Of a DNA stretch of 64,000 nucleotides, positions 1-8,317 are shown piece by piece. Origin of the DNA: Mycolicibacterium duvalii. GTDB taxonomy: Bacteria; Actinomycetota; Actinomycetes; Mycobacteriales; Mycobacteriaceae. The first letter of the stretch is position 1; each line of letters starts with the position of its first letter. The position numbers were made by a program, and so were the translations under genes. Under the pieces are notes generated by a model that worked only from the letters and a program-made list of their open reading frames with translations, was not told the DNA's origin and did not search any database. The stretch covers positions 868,001 to 932,000 of the forward strand of contig NZ_AP022563.1 in the NCBI RefSeq assembly GCF_010726645.1, given 5' to 3'.

Positions 1-456
1 CGCCAGGATCGTCGTCGTCGCACCGGGTCCCAGGATCGCGATCACGGCCAGTGCCAGCAGCAGCACCGGAAATGCGAACATCACGTCAACCACCCGCATC
101 AGGACGGTGTCCAGCCAGCCGCCCCGGTACCCGGCCACCACCCCAATGGTCACGCCGACGACCACGGCGAACACGACGCTGACCACCGCGATCCGCATGG
201 AGGCCTGGACGGCGACCAGCACCCGGGACAGGATGTCCCGGCCGAGCTCGTCGGTGCCGAACCAGTGCGAACCGCTGGGCGACTGCAGCGCGTTGGGCAC
301 GTCGACGTCGTTGATCCCGTAGGGCGCGAGCCAACTCGCGCTGACCGCCACCACCGCCACCACGACCAGCACCGCCGCGCTGACCGCCGTCACCGGGTTG
401 CGCAGCAGCAACCGCCACGACGAAATCCGAGTGTGCTCCGCGTTATTCGTCGTCAT
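1..456 (-). CDS. ABC transporter permease, DppC/OppC type (partial)
   Basis: Inner-membrane permease of a dipeptide/oligopeptide-type importer, cut by the left window edge: 152 codons from the N-terminus are present. A cytoplasmic start (MTTNNAEHTR...) leads into one transmembrane helix, a periplasmic segment with the family signature 'HWFGTDELGRDILSR', and the first helices of the permease fold. The ATG overlaps the stop of the DppB-type gene (ATGA), so the two are probably translationally coupled. The substrate cannot be read from the sequence; ATPase genes would be expected further left. Confidence 0.88.
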   Translation of the reverse strand, partial: MTTNNAEHTRISSWRLLLRNPVTAVSAAVLVVVAVVAVSASWLAPYGINDVDVPNALQSPSGSHWFGTDELGRDILSRVLVAVQASMRIAVVSVVFAVVVGVTIGVVAGYRGGWLDTVLMRVVDVMFAFPVLLLALAVIAILGPGATTTILA

Positions 457-1427
457 CCCAGCCGAATCCTCGGGTCGACCACCGCGTACAGCACATCGAC
501 GAGCAGGTTGATCAGCAGGAACAGGGCGGCGATCAGCAGCACCGCGCCCTGGATCACCGGGTAGTCCCGTGCCGCGACGGCGTTGTACACCAGGCGGCCC
601 AGGCCCGGCCATGCGAAGACCACCTCGACGACGATCACGCCGCCGAGCAACGTCGCCAACTGGATGCCGGTGATCGTCAAGATCGGGACGAGGGCGTTAC
701 GGACGGTGTGGCGCAACGTCACCACCCGCGGCGAGAGGCCCTTCGAGCGCGCGGTGCGCACGTATCCCATCGCGGTGATGTCGAGCACCGCGGAACGCAC
801 ATAGCGGGTCATGATCGCCCCGGCCACCACCGCGACCGTCAGCGCGGGCAGCACGATGTGCCGGGCCCACCCCACCGGATCCTCCAGCAACGAACGGTAA
901 CCCGATGTCGGCAACCATCCCAGCGTCGAGGAGAACAGTGCGATCAGCAGGATGGCCATCCAGAAATCGGGTACCGACACCCCGAACTGACTGGTGAGCC
1001 GGACAATCGTGTCGCTGATCCGACCTTCGCGCAGCGCGGAGAACACGCCGGCGGGTACGGCGATCACCAGCGCGATCATGATGCCGACGATGCCGAGCGA
1101 CAGCGTGGCGGGCAGCCGGTCCAACAGCGTGACGGTGACCGGATTGCCGTTGCGGAAGCTGACCCCGAGATCCCCGGTCAATGCCGACCCCAGATATCCG
1201 AAGAACTGCGCGACGATGGGGCGGTCCAGTCCGGAGGCGGTGCGCAGCGCTTCGTAGGCCTCCGGTGTATAGCGAGTGCCCAGCGCGATGCGTACCGGGT
1301 CGCCGGGCACCAGGTGCACCAACGCGAAGACCACGACGAGGACGCCGAGCAGCACCACCGCCGAATACAGCAGCCGGTGCAACACAAACCGGGTGATCGG
1401 GTGGGTCACGACGCGGGGGAGGGGCAT
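453..1427 (-). CDS. ABC transporter permease, DppB/OppB type
   Basis: 324-residue inner-membrane permease of the peptide/nickel (PepT) importer family. The N-terminal signature 'LVHLVPGDPVRIALG' is typical of DppB/OppB, followed by a periplasmic loop and about five further helices. The permease (EAA-like) cytoplasmic loop that contacts the ATPase is around residues 215-240 ('YVRTARSKGLSPRVVTLRH'). It starts 2 nt after the stop of the binding-protein gene and overlaps the next permease by 4 nt, so this is a classic A-B-C import operon. The substrate could be peptides, nickel or other small solutes. Confidence 0.92.
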   Translation of the reverse strand: MPLPRVVTHPITRFVLHRLLYSAVVLLGVLVVVFALVHLVPGDPVRIALGTRYTPEAYEALRTASGLDRPIVAQFFGYLGSALTGDLGVSFRNGNPVTVTLLDRLPATLSLGIVGIMIALVIAVPAGVFSALREGRISDTIVRLTSQFGVSVPDFWMAILLIALFSSTLGWLPTSGYRSLLEDPVGWARHIVLPALTVAVVAGAIMTRYVRSAVLDITAMGYVRTARSKGLSPRVVTLRHTVRNALVPILTITGIQLATLLGGVIVVEVVFAWPGLGRLVYNAVAARDYPVIQGAVLLIAALFLLINLLVDVLYAVVDPRIRLG

Positions 1428-1429
1428 GC

Positions 1430-2974
1430 TCAGGTCTCGCCGTCGGTGTCGAGGGTGGCGTTGCGGAACCGGACCGCGCCGTCGCGGCGCGCCTGGTAGT
1501 TCTGCAGCGCCGGCGTCCAGGCCTGGATCACCGACGGGTTGTACAGAAAGATGTAACTGACCTGGTCGGCGATCAACGTTGCGGCGCGGGCATAGTCGTC
1601 GAATCGCGCCGCCGGGTCCGTCTCGACCCGGCCTGCGTCGAGGAGGCGGTCGACTTCGGGGTCGGAGAACTTCTGTGCGTTGCTGGTCCCGTCGGTGTGG
1701 TGCTGCGCGTAGTAGAAGTCGTCGGGGTCGATGTTGCCCAGCCAGCCCATCATCAGCATGTCGAAGTTGCCGTTGTTCTGTTCGTCGAGCCAGGTGGCGA
1801 AGTCGACGGTGCGGATGTTGACCGTGATCCCCAGCGGCGCAAGGTTGTCGGCGATGATCTGCGCCGCAGTCACCGTCTCCGGGTAGTCGGTGGTGACCAG
1901 CATGTCCATCGTGCGCGGCGATGCGCCGCTCTGGGCCAACAGTTCTCGGGCCTTGTCGATCCCGCCGCTGTCGTAGCGGTCGTAGCTGGTGTACCAGGGG
2001 TTCCCTTCGGGAATGGCGAGCTGGTTGGCCTGCGCGGTTCCGTAACTGGTGGCGGCGACGATCGCGTCACGGTCGATGGCATACGCGATGGCCTGCCGTA
2101 CCCGCACGTCGTTCCACGGCGCGCGGGCCTGGTTGAGCGCGAGATACCAGTAGTCGTTGCTGGGAGTCACAGCCACCGTCAGCGATTCGTCTTCGGTAAG
2201 CTGGGAAACCCGTTGCGGCGGGATCGAATCCGTCCAATCGACTTCGCCGGCCTGCAGCGCGGACAATGCCGTCGACGGCTCCGAGATGAAGCGGAACGTC
2301 ACTCCCGTCAGGCTCGGTGCGCCACCCCAGTAATCAGGGTTGGCGCGTAACGTGATCGAGTCACCGCTGGTCTGACCTCGGAAGCTGAACGGCCCGGTAC
2401 CGATGGGATTGGTGGCGATCTCCCCGCTTTCGACGTTGCGTCGCGACACGATTGCCATGCCCTTGAAACCACCGAGATTGGTCAGCATGTTCGGCGTCGG
2501 TCGCGACACCCGGATCACCACGGTGCCTGCGTCAGGTGCTTCCACCGCGGTGACGGCGCTGAACTTGTCCACGTTGGACAGCTGCTCGTCGATGATGCGG
2601 CGGTAGGAGTACACGACGTCCTCGGCGGTCAGCGGGGAGCCGTCGTGAAACGTCACGTTCTCGCGCAACCGGAACGTCCAGGTGAGTTCGTCGGGGCTGA
2701 CCTCCCAGGACTTGGCCAACGCCGGTCGCATCTGTAGGTTCTCATCGGGTTCGACCAGCGTGTCGAATACGTTCTCGAGCACTTCGAAGGAGAAGTAGGC
2801 GGTGGTCTTGTGCGGGTCGAGCTGATCGGGCTCCCCGGCGATCGCGGCCACCAAGCTGCCCTCGGCGCCGGCGCCGAGATCCACCCGCTGCCCGGTCGAA
2901 CAGCTCGTAAGCGCGGCCACCAACAGGACTATGGCGAGAACAGCGGTTCGCGCCGCGGTTCTCGCCATCTGCAT
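1430..2974 (-). CDS. ABC transporter substrate-binding lipoprotein (SBP family 5)
   Basis: Extracytoplasmic solute-binding protein of about 514 residues, first gene of the import operon. A signal peptide ends in the lipobox L-T-S-C (Cys25), so the protein should be lipid-anchored outside the membrane. The body carries SBP_bac_5 hallmarks such as 'LDPHKTTAYFSFEVLENVFDTL', 'TWTFRLRENVTFHDGSPLTAEDV' and 'YWYLALNQ'. The start is placed at the ATG just before the signal peptide; an open frame extends further upstream but lacks signal-sequence logic. An ATG two codons later (2968) is an alternative. Family members bind peptides, opines or nickel; ligand unknown. Confidence 0.9.
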   Translation of the reverse strand: MQMARTAARTAVLAIVLLVAALTSCSTGQRVDLGAGAEGSLVAAIAGEPDQLDPHKTTAYFSFEVLENVFDTLVEPDENLQMRPALAKSWEVSPDELTWTFRLRENVTFHDGSPLTAEDVVYSYRRIIDEQLSNVDKFSAVTAVEAPDAGTVVIRVSRPTPNMLTNLGGFKGMAIVSRRNVESGEIATNPIGTGPFSFRGQTSGDSITLRANPDYWGGAPSLTGVTFRFISEPSTALSALQAGEVDWTDSIPPQRVSQLTEDESLTVAVTPSNDYWYLALNQARAPWNDVRVRQAIAYAIDRDAIVAATSYGTAQANQLAIPEGNPWYTSYDRYDSGGIDKARELLAQSGASPRTMDMLVTTDYPETVTAAQIIADNLAPLGITVNIRTVDFATWLDEQNNGNFDMLMMGWLGNIDPDDFYYAQHHTDGTSNAQKFSDPEVDRLLDAGRVETDPAARFDDYARAATLIADQVSYIFLYNPSVIQAWTPALQNYQARRDGAVRFRNATLDTDGET

Positions 2975-3098
2975 CACCCCGGGACTCGAGCTTGCCTCGC
3001 CTCCACTACCCGATGTTCCGAGCGGACAAACACGTGACTTCTGTGCGCACGGGCTGGGATACTCCAACGACCGTCCGCGTCCGCCGAAGGGAACAACC

Positions 3099-3632
3099 GT
3101 GAGAATCCTACGGGGTATGGCCACTTTTTCGGCCGTGCTCGCCGTCGTGCTCGGGATGTCGGTCGCTTCGACGACCCCGGCCCGGGCCAGCGAGGTGATG
3201 GAAGGCGTCTACACCTACACCCCGGCCGACGGCACTTCGGGAACCTGGACCATCTACCCCAGCTGCGTGCCGGTCGTCGGCGACCTCCGTGAACCGTTGT
3301 ACCTGCCGGTCGGGTGCACGCTGCACGTCGCCGGCTCGCAGGGCGCACCGGGCGGAGACGCGCGGCTGGTCGGCGGAGTGTGGAGCTTCACCACACCCAA
3401 CAGCAAGGGCATGAAGTGTCCCGACGGCACCTGGGCGCCCACCGTCGACACCCTGTCGTTCGACGACGCGACCATGTCGGGCACCCGCAGCATCTCCCAC
3501 AACGGAAACTGCGGGATGCAGCCGGGCATCATCAACTCGCCGTTCACGCTGGCCTACCGCGAGGCGTTGCCGTTGCCGGTCGACCGCTATCCGCTGATCT
3601 GCGAACCGGGCGGGCTGCGGCGCTGCTTCTGA
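3099..3632 (+). CDS. small secreted protein, function unknown
   Basis: 177-residue exported protein. The GTG start has a GAAGG ribosome site 8 nt upstream. Residues 1-30 form a signal peptide (hydrophobic core, then 'TTPARA-SE' as likely cleavage site). The mature part is beta-rich with six cysteines that could form disulfides ('YPSCVPV', 'VGCTLHV', 'GMKCPDG', 'NGNCGMQ', 'LICEPGGLRRCF'). It resembles the small secreted proteins with a 'G-T-W-T-I/V-x-P-x-C' core common in mycobacteria; no function is assigned to that group that I know. It is divergent from the ABC importer and 19 nt before the reductase-like gene. Confidence 0.8.
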   Translation: MRILRGMATFSAVLAVVLGMSVASTTPARASEVMEGVYTYTPADGTSGTWTIYPSCVPVVGDLREPLYLPVGCTLHVAGSQGAPGGDARLVGGVWSFTTPNSKGMKCPDGTWAPTVDTLSFDDATMSGTRSISHNGNCGMQPGIINSPFTLAYREALPLPVDRYPLICEPGGLRRCF

Positions 3633-3651
3633 GAGCGAGGAGGACGAGCCG

Positions 3652-4734
3652 GTGAGCACTGCGGACGTGAAACGGGTCGTCGTCTGGGGCACCGGGTTCG
3701 TCGGGCGGATGGTGATCCCCGAGATCCTCGCCCATCCCCGCTTCACGCTGGTCGGTGTCGGCGTCAGCAACCCGGACAAAGTGGGGCGCGACGTCGGCGA
3801 GCTCTGTGGCCGCGACCCCGTCGGGTTGACCGCGACCGACGACGTCGACGCGTTGATCGACCTGAAACCCGACGCGCTGGTGCATTACGGGCCCACCGCC
3901 AACCACGCCGAGGCCAACATCGCGCTGATCACCCGCTTCCTGCGGGCCGGGATCGACGTCTGCTCCACCGCGATGACGCCCTGGATCTGGCCCAGCATGC
4001 ACCTCAACCCGCCCAACTGGATCGAACCGATCACGGTGGCCTGTGAGCTGGGCGAGTCGTCGTGCTTCACCACCGGCATCGACCCCGGGTTCGCCAACGA
4101 CCTCTTCCCGATGACGTTGATGGGCCTGTGCTCCGAGGTCCGCCGGGTTCGCGCGTCCGAACTGCTCGATTACACCAACTACGAAGGCGACTACGACCGC
4201 GAGATGGGCATCGGCCGGCCCCCCGAATACCGACCGCTGCTGGAGAACCCCGACATCCTGGTGTTCGCTTGGGGCGCAACGGTTCCGATGATCGCCCATG
4301 CGGCCGGCATCATGCTCGACGACATCACCACCACTTGGGAGAAGTGGGTGACCCCGACCGAACGTCCGACCGCCAAGGGTGTCATCGCGCCGGGCAACGT
4401 CGCGGCGGTGCGGTTCACCATCAACGGGGTCTACCGCGGCGAGACGCGCATCCAACTCGAGCATGTCAACCGGATCGGCAACGACGCCGCACCGGACTGG
4501 CCCGCGGGCACGGAGAACGACGTGTACCGCGTCGACATCGACGGCACCCCGAGCATCTTCCAGGAGACCGCCTTCCGTTTCACCGACGGCTCTGGCCGCG
4601 ACGCCGCCGCGGCGGGCTGTCTGGCCACCGGGCTGCGAGCGCTCAACGCTGTGCCGGCGGTCAACGACCTGTCACCCGGCTGGGTCACCGCGCTGGATCT
4701 CCCGCTGATCCCGGGCGCCGGAACGATCCGCTGA
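3652..4734 (+). CDS. NAD(P)-binding, dihydrodipicolinate reductase-like oxidoreductase
   Basis: 360-residue cytoplasmic protein with an N-terminal Rossmann nucleotide-binding motif (residues about 8-20, 'VVVWGTGFVGRMVIPEI'), followed by a dihydrodipicolinate-reductase-like fold. This family is common in mycobacteria, often near lipid or steroid genes, but individual members are uncharacterised. It is not DapB itself: it is longer, and the DapB catalytic motifs are not evident. GTG start with a strong purine-rich site (GAGGAGGA) upstream; 19 nt after the secreted-protein gene, so probably co-transcribed. The substrate is unknown. Confidence 0.8.
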   Translation: MSTADVKRVVVWGTGFVGRMVIPEILAHPRFTLVGVGVSNPDKVGRDVGELCGRDPVGLTATDDVDALIDLKPDALVHYGPTANHAEANIALITRFLRAGIDVCSTAMTPWIWPSMHLNPPNWIEPITVACELGESSCFTTGIDPGFANDLFPMTLMGLCSEVRRVRASELLDYTNYEGDYDREMGIGRPPEYRPLLENPDILVFAWGATVPMIAHAAGIMLDDITTTWEKWVTPTERPTAKGVIAPGNVAAVRFTINGVYRGETRIQLEHVNRIGNDAAPDWPAGTENDVYRVDIDGTPSIFQETAFRFTDGSGRDAAAAGCLATGLRALNAVPAVNDLSPGWVTALDLPLIPGAGTIR

Positions 4735-4737
4735 CGG

Positions 4738-5823
4738 TCAGGATTTCGGCCGCTTCAACAACTCCACGAGTGCCAGGGGGATCTGGGTCTGTTCCGGCGC
4801 CGCGGCCAGCCGGTCGGCGACCGCCTTCTCCAGCCGGTCGAACAGCTCACCGGCGCGCGGATCGGTGTCGCCGCCGTCGAGCGCGGCCAGCAGCGCCGGG
4901 AACACCGAGGCCCGCGCGAAGCCGGCCCACCGGGCCCCGAACGCTTCGGCGTCCTTGTCGACCTGATAGCGATGCCAGAATCGGTCCTCGGCGTTGAACA
5001 CCTCCAGGTGCTCGATCGCGAGACCTTCGAACCGGCCGGACGGGGCGAACGGCGCGATGAAATCCGAGACTCGCCGCGCGAAGGTGGGGATGCACATCCG
5101 CGCCACCTCGTGGCCGTGGAGCAGTCCCGCGCCGGACAGTTCGTCGAGCGCGTCCACCAGCGCCGTGAGCAGCGATCCGAAGCCGAACTCGTCGTCCTCG
5201 CCGACGGCCATCGTCATCACCACCAGGCGGCCGCCGGGTGCCAGCTCACGACCGCGGAACGCGATGAACTCGTGCCAGTCCCGCGCAGCCTGCTTGGCAA
5301 AGGCTGTGCGCACCGCCTCGTCGTCGCAGAAGGCGACCTGCAGGTGACCGTCGATGACCGCGGGCGTCTGACTCAGCCACTGAATGGCCCACGCGCTCCA
5401 GCCCAGATGCACGCTGTTGGACGGCAGGATCTGGGAGTAGAACGAGCGGCCCACCGCCGAGGCGAACGTGACCCGGTCTTTGCGCAGGTAGGTGTCGGGG
5501 TCCTCCTCGAGCGTGCGGAACAGCGCGGTGAAGTCATTGTCCGGGCGGTCGGTGTGCGCGACGGCAATCGAGTGCTCGGGCCGGGTGCGGCCGCGCAACA
5601 CCGCGATCGCAGCGCCGATCGGCAACAGCGAGTTGTGCCCTGTGGCCGCGCCGTAGTCGGCGATCAGGATCGGCTGGGGCGGCTCCGGTAGCGGGACCGC
5701 AGCCGCGGCCTGCTCGAAGACCGCGATGGCCTGCGACAGTCCGGCGGCCTGCAGCCGGGACGCGGCGGTGTAGGTGCCGCTGTCCATCGGCTCCGGCCGC
5801 ACGACGATGCTCGATTCAGGCAT
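4738..5823 (-). CDS. SABATH-type SAM-dependent carboxyl methyltransferase
   Basis: 361-residue predicted methyltransferase. A SAM-binding glycine motif lies around residues 54-64 ('IADYGAATGHNSL'), followed by family-typical segments 'PSNSVHLGWSAWAIQWLS' and 'RDWHEFIAFRGRELAPGGRLVVMTM'. These are features of the SABATH (Methyltransf_7) family, which methylates carboxyl groups of small acids. A mycobacterial member has been described as a fatty-acid O-methyltransferase making methyl esters; whether this protein does the same is inference. Convergent with the upstream reductase-like gene (3 nt between stops), divergent from the membrane protein at 5921. Confidence 0.8.
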   Translation of the reverse strand: MPESSIVVRPEPMDSGTYTAASRLQAAGLSQAIAVFEQAAAAVPLPEPPQPILIADYGAATGHNSLLPIGAAIAVLRGRTRPEHSIAVAHTDRPDNDFTALFRTLEEDPDTYLRKDRVTFASAVGRSFYSQILPSNSVHLGWSAWAIQWLSQTPAVIDGHLQVAFCDDEAVRTAFAKQAARDWHEFIAFRGRELAPGGRLVVMTMAVGEDDEFGFGSLLTALVDALDELSGAGLLHGHEVARMCIPTFARRVSDFIAPFAPSGRFEGLAIEHLEVFNAEDRFWHRYQVDKDAEAFGARWAGFARASVFPALLAALDGGDTDPRAGELFDRLEKAVADRLAAAPEQTQIPLALVELLKRPKS

Positions 5824-5920
5824 CGCGACCTCCGGGGGCGTCGGGACATTCCGTCACCTACGACCGTAGCCCGCGCGCGCCTCCCGCGCCGCAGAAGAGC
5901 CGTCGTGGCAGACTGCGCGG

Positions 5921-6499
5921 ATGGACCGCCAGGCCGGGCCCCGGATCGCCGTCACGCTGGCGATCCTCACCGCTGTCCTCGGCGTGGTCGGATTCGTCGT
6001 CACGCTGGTACTCAACGCGGTCGTCTACGACGAGTTCGACGCCTACGGCGAGGTGCCCGTGCCCGGCTCCGGGCGGTTCGTGTTGCCCGCCGGCGAGGCC
6101 ACGATCAGTTTCCGCGCAGTGGTGCCCGGCGGCCTCGACGAGGACGACAGTCTGCCCGTACCGCCCCTTCAGCTGAGCATCCGGCCGCCCAGCGGGGTTC
6201 CCGAGCCGGTCGTCACCGAGACCATGCGGTCGGTGACCGCGATCAACAACGATGTGCGCGTGCGGATCTGGGTTGCGCAGGTCAGCCAGGAAGCGGTTTA
6301 CGACATCACCGCGCGCGGTGCGGTCGGCGGCTACCGGAGTCCGCACCTCGCATTCGGCCGGGATACGTCGGTGGGCTGGGCGCCGTGGGCCTTCGGCGCG
6401 GTGTTCGCAGGCGGACTCCTGTGGCTGGCCGTGGCGTTGCGCTGGTCGGCGCGGGCGGGCAGGCGGCCCCGCCCGCTGCCCGGGCCGACTCAGATCTAG
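5921..6499 (+). CDS. membrane protein with extracytoplasmic beta domain, unknown
   Basis: 192-residue protein with one helix near the N-terminus (about residues 9-32), an extracytoplasmic domain of roughly 110 residues rich in beta-type sequence, and a second helix (about 150-173) followed by a basic, proline-rich cytoplasmic tail. No catalytic motif is visible. The topology (in-out-in with a globular loop) is shared with many unannotated actinobacterial membrane proteins. Its last 4 nt overlap the convergent metallo-hydrolase gene. Confidence 0.72.
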   Translation: MDRQAGPRIAVTLAILTAVLGVVGFVVTLVLNAVVYDEFDAYGEVPVPGSGRFVLPAGEATISFRAVVPGGLDEDDSLPVPPLQLSIRPPSGVPEPVVTETMRSVTAINNDVRVRIWVAQVSQEAVYDITARGAVGGYRSPHLAFGRDTSVGWAPWAFGAVFAGGLLWLAVALRWSARAGRRPRPLPGPTQI

Positions 6500-7119
6500 C
6501 TGCCGCGCGCCACCCATTCGTCGTAGTGCACGATCTCGTCACCGACGGTGGTGGTGTCGCCGTGGCCGGTGTAGACCACCGTTTCGCCGGGCAGGGTGCC
6601 CAGCCGTCCGGAGATCGATTCCAGGATGGTGGGGAAGTCGGAGAACGAGCGCCCCGTCGCGCCCGGGCCGCCCTGGAAGAGGGTGTCGCCGCTGAAGACC
6701 GCGTTGAGTTCGGGCGCGTGCCAGCAAACTGACCCCGGCGAATGGCCCGGGGTGTGCAGCGCGCGCAGTTCGGTGCCGGCGACCCGGATGGTGTCACCGT
6801 CGGTGACGGTGCGGAAGTCCTTGTCCGGATGGGTCATTCGCCACAGCACGTCATCGGCGGGGTGCAGCAACACCGGGGCGTCGAGGGCCTGGCCGAGCTG
6901 CGGGGCGACGGTGACGTGGTCGTTGTGACCGTGGGTGCAGATTACCGCCACCACGTGGCGCCCGCCGACGGCGTCGATGATCGGCTCGGCGGTGTGCGCG
7001 GCGTCGAACACCACGACTTCCTTGTCGTCGCCGACGATCCAGATGTTGTTGTCGACGTCCCAACTGCCGCCGTCGAGCTCGAAGGTGCCGCTGGTGACCA
7101 GCCGCTGGATCGCGCTCAC
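6496..7119 (-). CDS. MBL-fold metallo-hydrolase (glyoxalase II-like)
   Basis: 207-residue metallo-beta-lactamase-fold hydrolase corresponding in position to Rv2260. The zinc motif HxHxDH is intact (H63, H65, D67, H68 in 'THGHNDH'), with the further ligands His in 'TPGHSPG', Asp in 'SGDTLF' and His in 'TGHGD'. The GTG start overlaps the mscR stop (GTGA), so it is co-translated with mycothiol-dependent dehydrogenase. Glyoxalase II-like enzymes hydrolyse thioesters, so a role on S-acyl-mycothiol (for example S-formyl-mycothiol from MscR) is a reasonable inference, not shown by sequence. Confidence 0.88.
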   Translation of the reverse strand: MSAIQRLVTSGTFELDGGSWDVDNNIWIVGDDKEVVVFDAAHTAEPIIDAVGGRHVVAVICTHGHNDHVTVAPQLGQALDAPVLLHPADDVLWRMTHPDKDFRTVTDGDTIRVAGTELRALHTPGHSPGSVCWHAPELNAVFSGDTLFQGGPGATGRSFSDFPTILESISGRLGTLPGETVVYTGHGDTTTVGDEIVHYDEWVARGS

Positions 7120-8210
7120 AGGATCACCACCGAACGCAGCACGGCGTCCTCGCTACCGGCGTGCATCTTGTGAAAAGCCTCCTCGATCTGGTCGAGCCCG
7201 ATGCGTTCGGTGACGAACTCGTCGAGCGGGAAGCGGCCCTGCAGATAGAGACTGATCAGCGTCGGGAAGTCCCGTTCGGGCAGGCAGTCGCCGTACCAGG
7301 ACGACTTCAGTGCGCCGCCGCGGGAGAAGAAGTCGATCAGCGGCATCTGCAGCGTCATATCCGGAGTCGGCACCCCGACCAGCACCACGGTGCCGGCCAG
7401 ATCGCGTGCGTAGAACGCCTGCTTCCACGTCTCGGGCCGGCCCACCGCGTCGATCACCACATCGACGCCGAAACCGTCGGTGAGGTCCTGGATGGTCTCG
7501 ACCGGGTCGAGGTCGCCGGCGTTGATGGTGTGGGTGGCACCGAACTTGCGGGCCCAGTCCAGCTTCCGGTTGTCCATGTCGACCGCGATGATCTGCCGGG
7601 CGCCGACCAAGCGGGCTCCCGCGATGGCCGCGTCGCCCACGCCGCCGCACCCGATCACCGCGACGGTGTCGTCGCGGTTGACCGCGCCGGTGTTGATCGC
7701 CGCTCCGACCCCGGCCATCACCCCGCAGCCCAGCAGTCCGGCCGCGGCCGGGTCGGCCGCGGGATCGACTTTGGTGCACTGACCTTCGTGCACCAGCGTC
7801 TTGTCGGCGAAGGCGCCGATGCCCAGCGCCGGGGTCAGCTCGGTTCCATCGGTCAGCGTCATCTTCTGGGCGGCGTTGTGGGTGTCGAAGCACAGGTGCG
7901 GACGTCCCCGTTTACACGCCCGGCACTGCCCGCACACCGCGCGCCAGTTCAGCACCACGAAGTCACCCGGTTCGACGTTGGTCACGCCGGTGCCGACTGA
8001 TTCCACGACACCGGCCGCCTCATGCCCGAGCAGGAACGGGAACTCGTCGTTGATGCCGCCCTCGCGGTAGTGCAGATCGGTATGACATACCCCGCAGGCC
8101 TGAATGTCGACGACCACCTCACCCGGCCCCGGATCAGGAATCACGATGTCGACCACCTCGACCGGTTGAGCCTTCGCCCGTGAGATCACTCCACGCACAG
8201 TCTGAGTCAT
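7116..8210 (-). CDS. mscR: S-nitrosomycothiol reductase / mycothiol-dependent formaldehyde dehydrogenase
   Basis: 364-residue zinc-dependent class III-type alcohol dehydrogenase, equivalent to Rv2259 (MscR/AdhE2). Known role of the family: reduces S-nitrosomycothiol and oxidises S-hydroxymethyl-mycothiol with NAD, protecting against NO and formaldehyde. Seen: catalytic zinc region (C39 in 'QACGVCHTD', H in 'GHEAAG'), structural zinc cysteines C93, C96, C99, C107, and a Rossmann motif '[18 protein letters not shown]'. The ATG at 8210 is chosen over an upstream in-frame codon because it begins the conserved sequence. GGAGGAG lies 13 nt upstream, and a TATGTT hexamer ends 6 nt before ATG. Confidence 0.93.
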   Translation of the reverse strand: MTQTVRGVISRAKAQPVEVVDIVIPDPGPGEVVVDIQACGVCHTDLHYREGGINDEFPFLLGHEAAGVVESVGTGVTNVEPGDFVVLNWRAVCGQCRACKRGRPHLCFDTHNAAQKMTLTDGTELTPALGIGAFADKTLVHEGQCTKVDPAADPAAAGLLGCGVMAGVGAAINTGAVNRDDTVAVIGCGGVGDAAIAGARLVGARQIIAVDMDNRKLDWARKFGATHTINAGDLDPVETIQDLTDGFGVDVVIDAVGRPETWKQAFYARDLAGTVVLVGVPTPDMTLQMPLIDFFSRGGALKSSWYGDCLPERDFPTLISLYLQGRFPLDEFVTERIGLDQIEEAFHKMHAGSEDAVLRSVVIL

Positions 8211-8216
8211 GGCTAC

Positions 8217-8228
8217 AACATATCTCCT
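8217..8228 (-). promoter_or_regulatory. candidate -10 / SD region of mscR
   Basis: Reading the minus strand, GGAGGAG is followed by a TATGTT hexamer and then, 6 nt later, by the mscR ATG. Either this is a distant ribosome site, or TATGTT is a -10 box of a leaderless transcript starting at the ATG. Both readings are inference. Confidence 0.35.
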
Positions 8229-8317
8229 CCGCTGGACACCTGTCCGACTGCGGGCGGGCATGGGGCAGCCCTCGATCGATCTATCCTGAACAGCTCATTC
8301 GCGGGATACTGGAGCCC

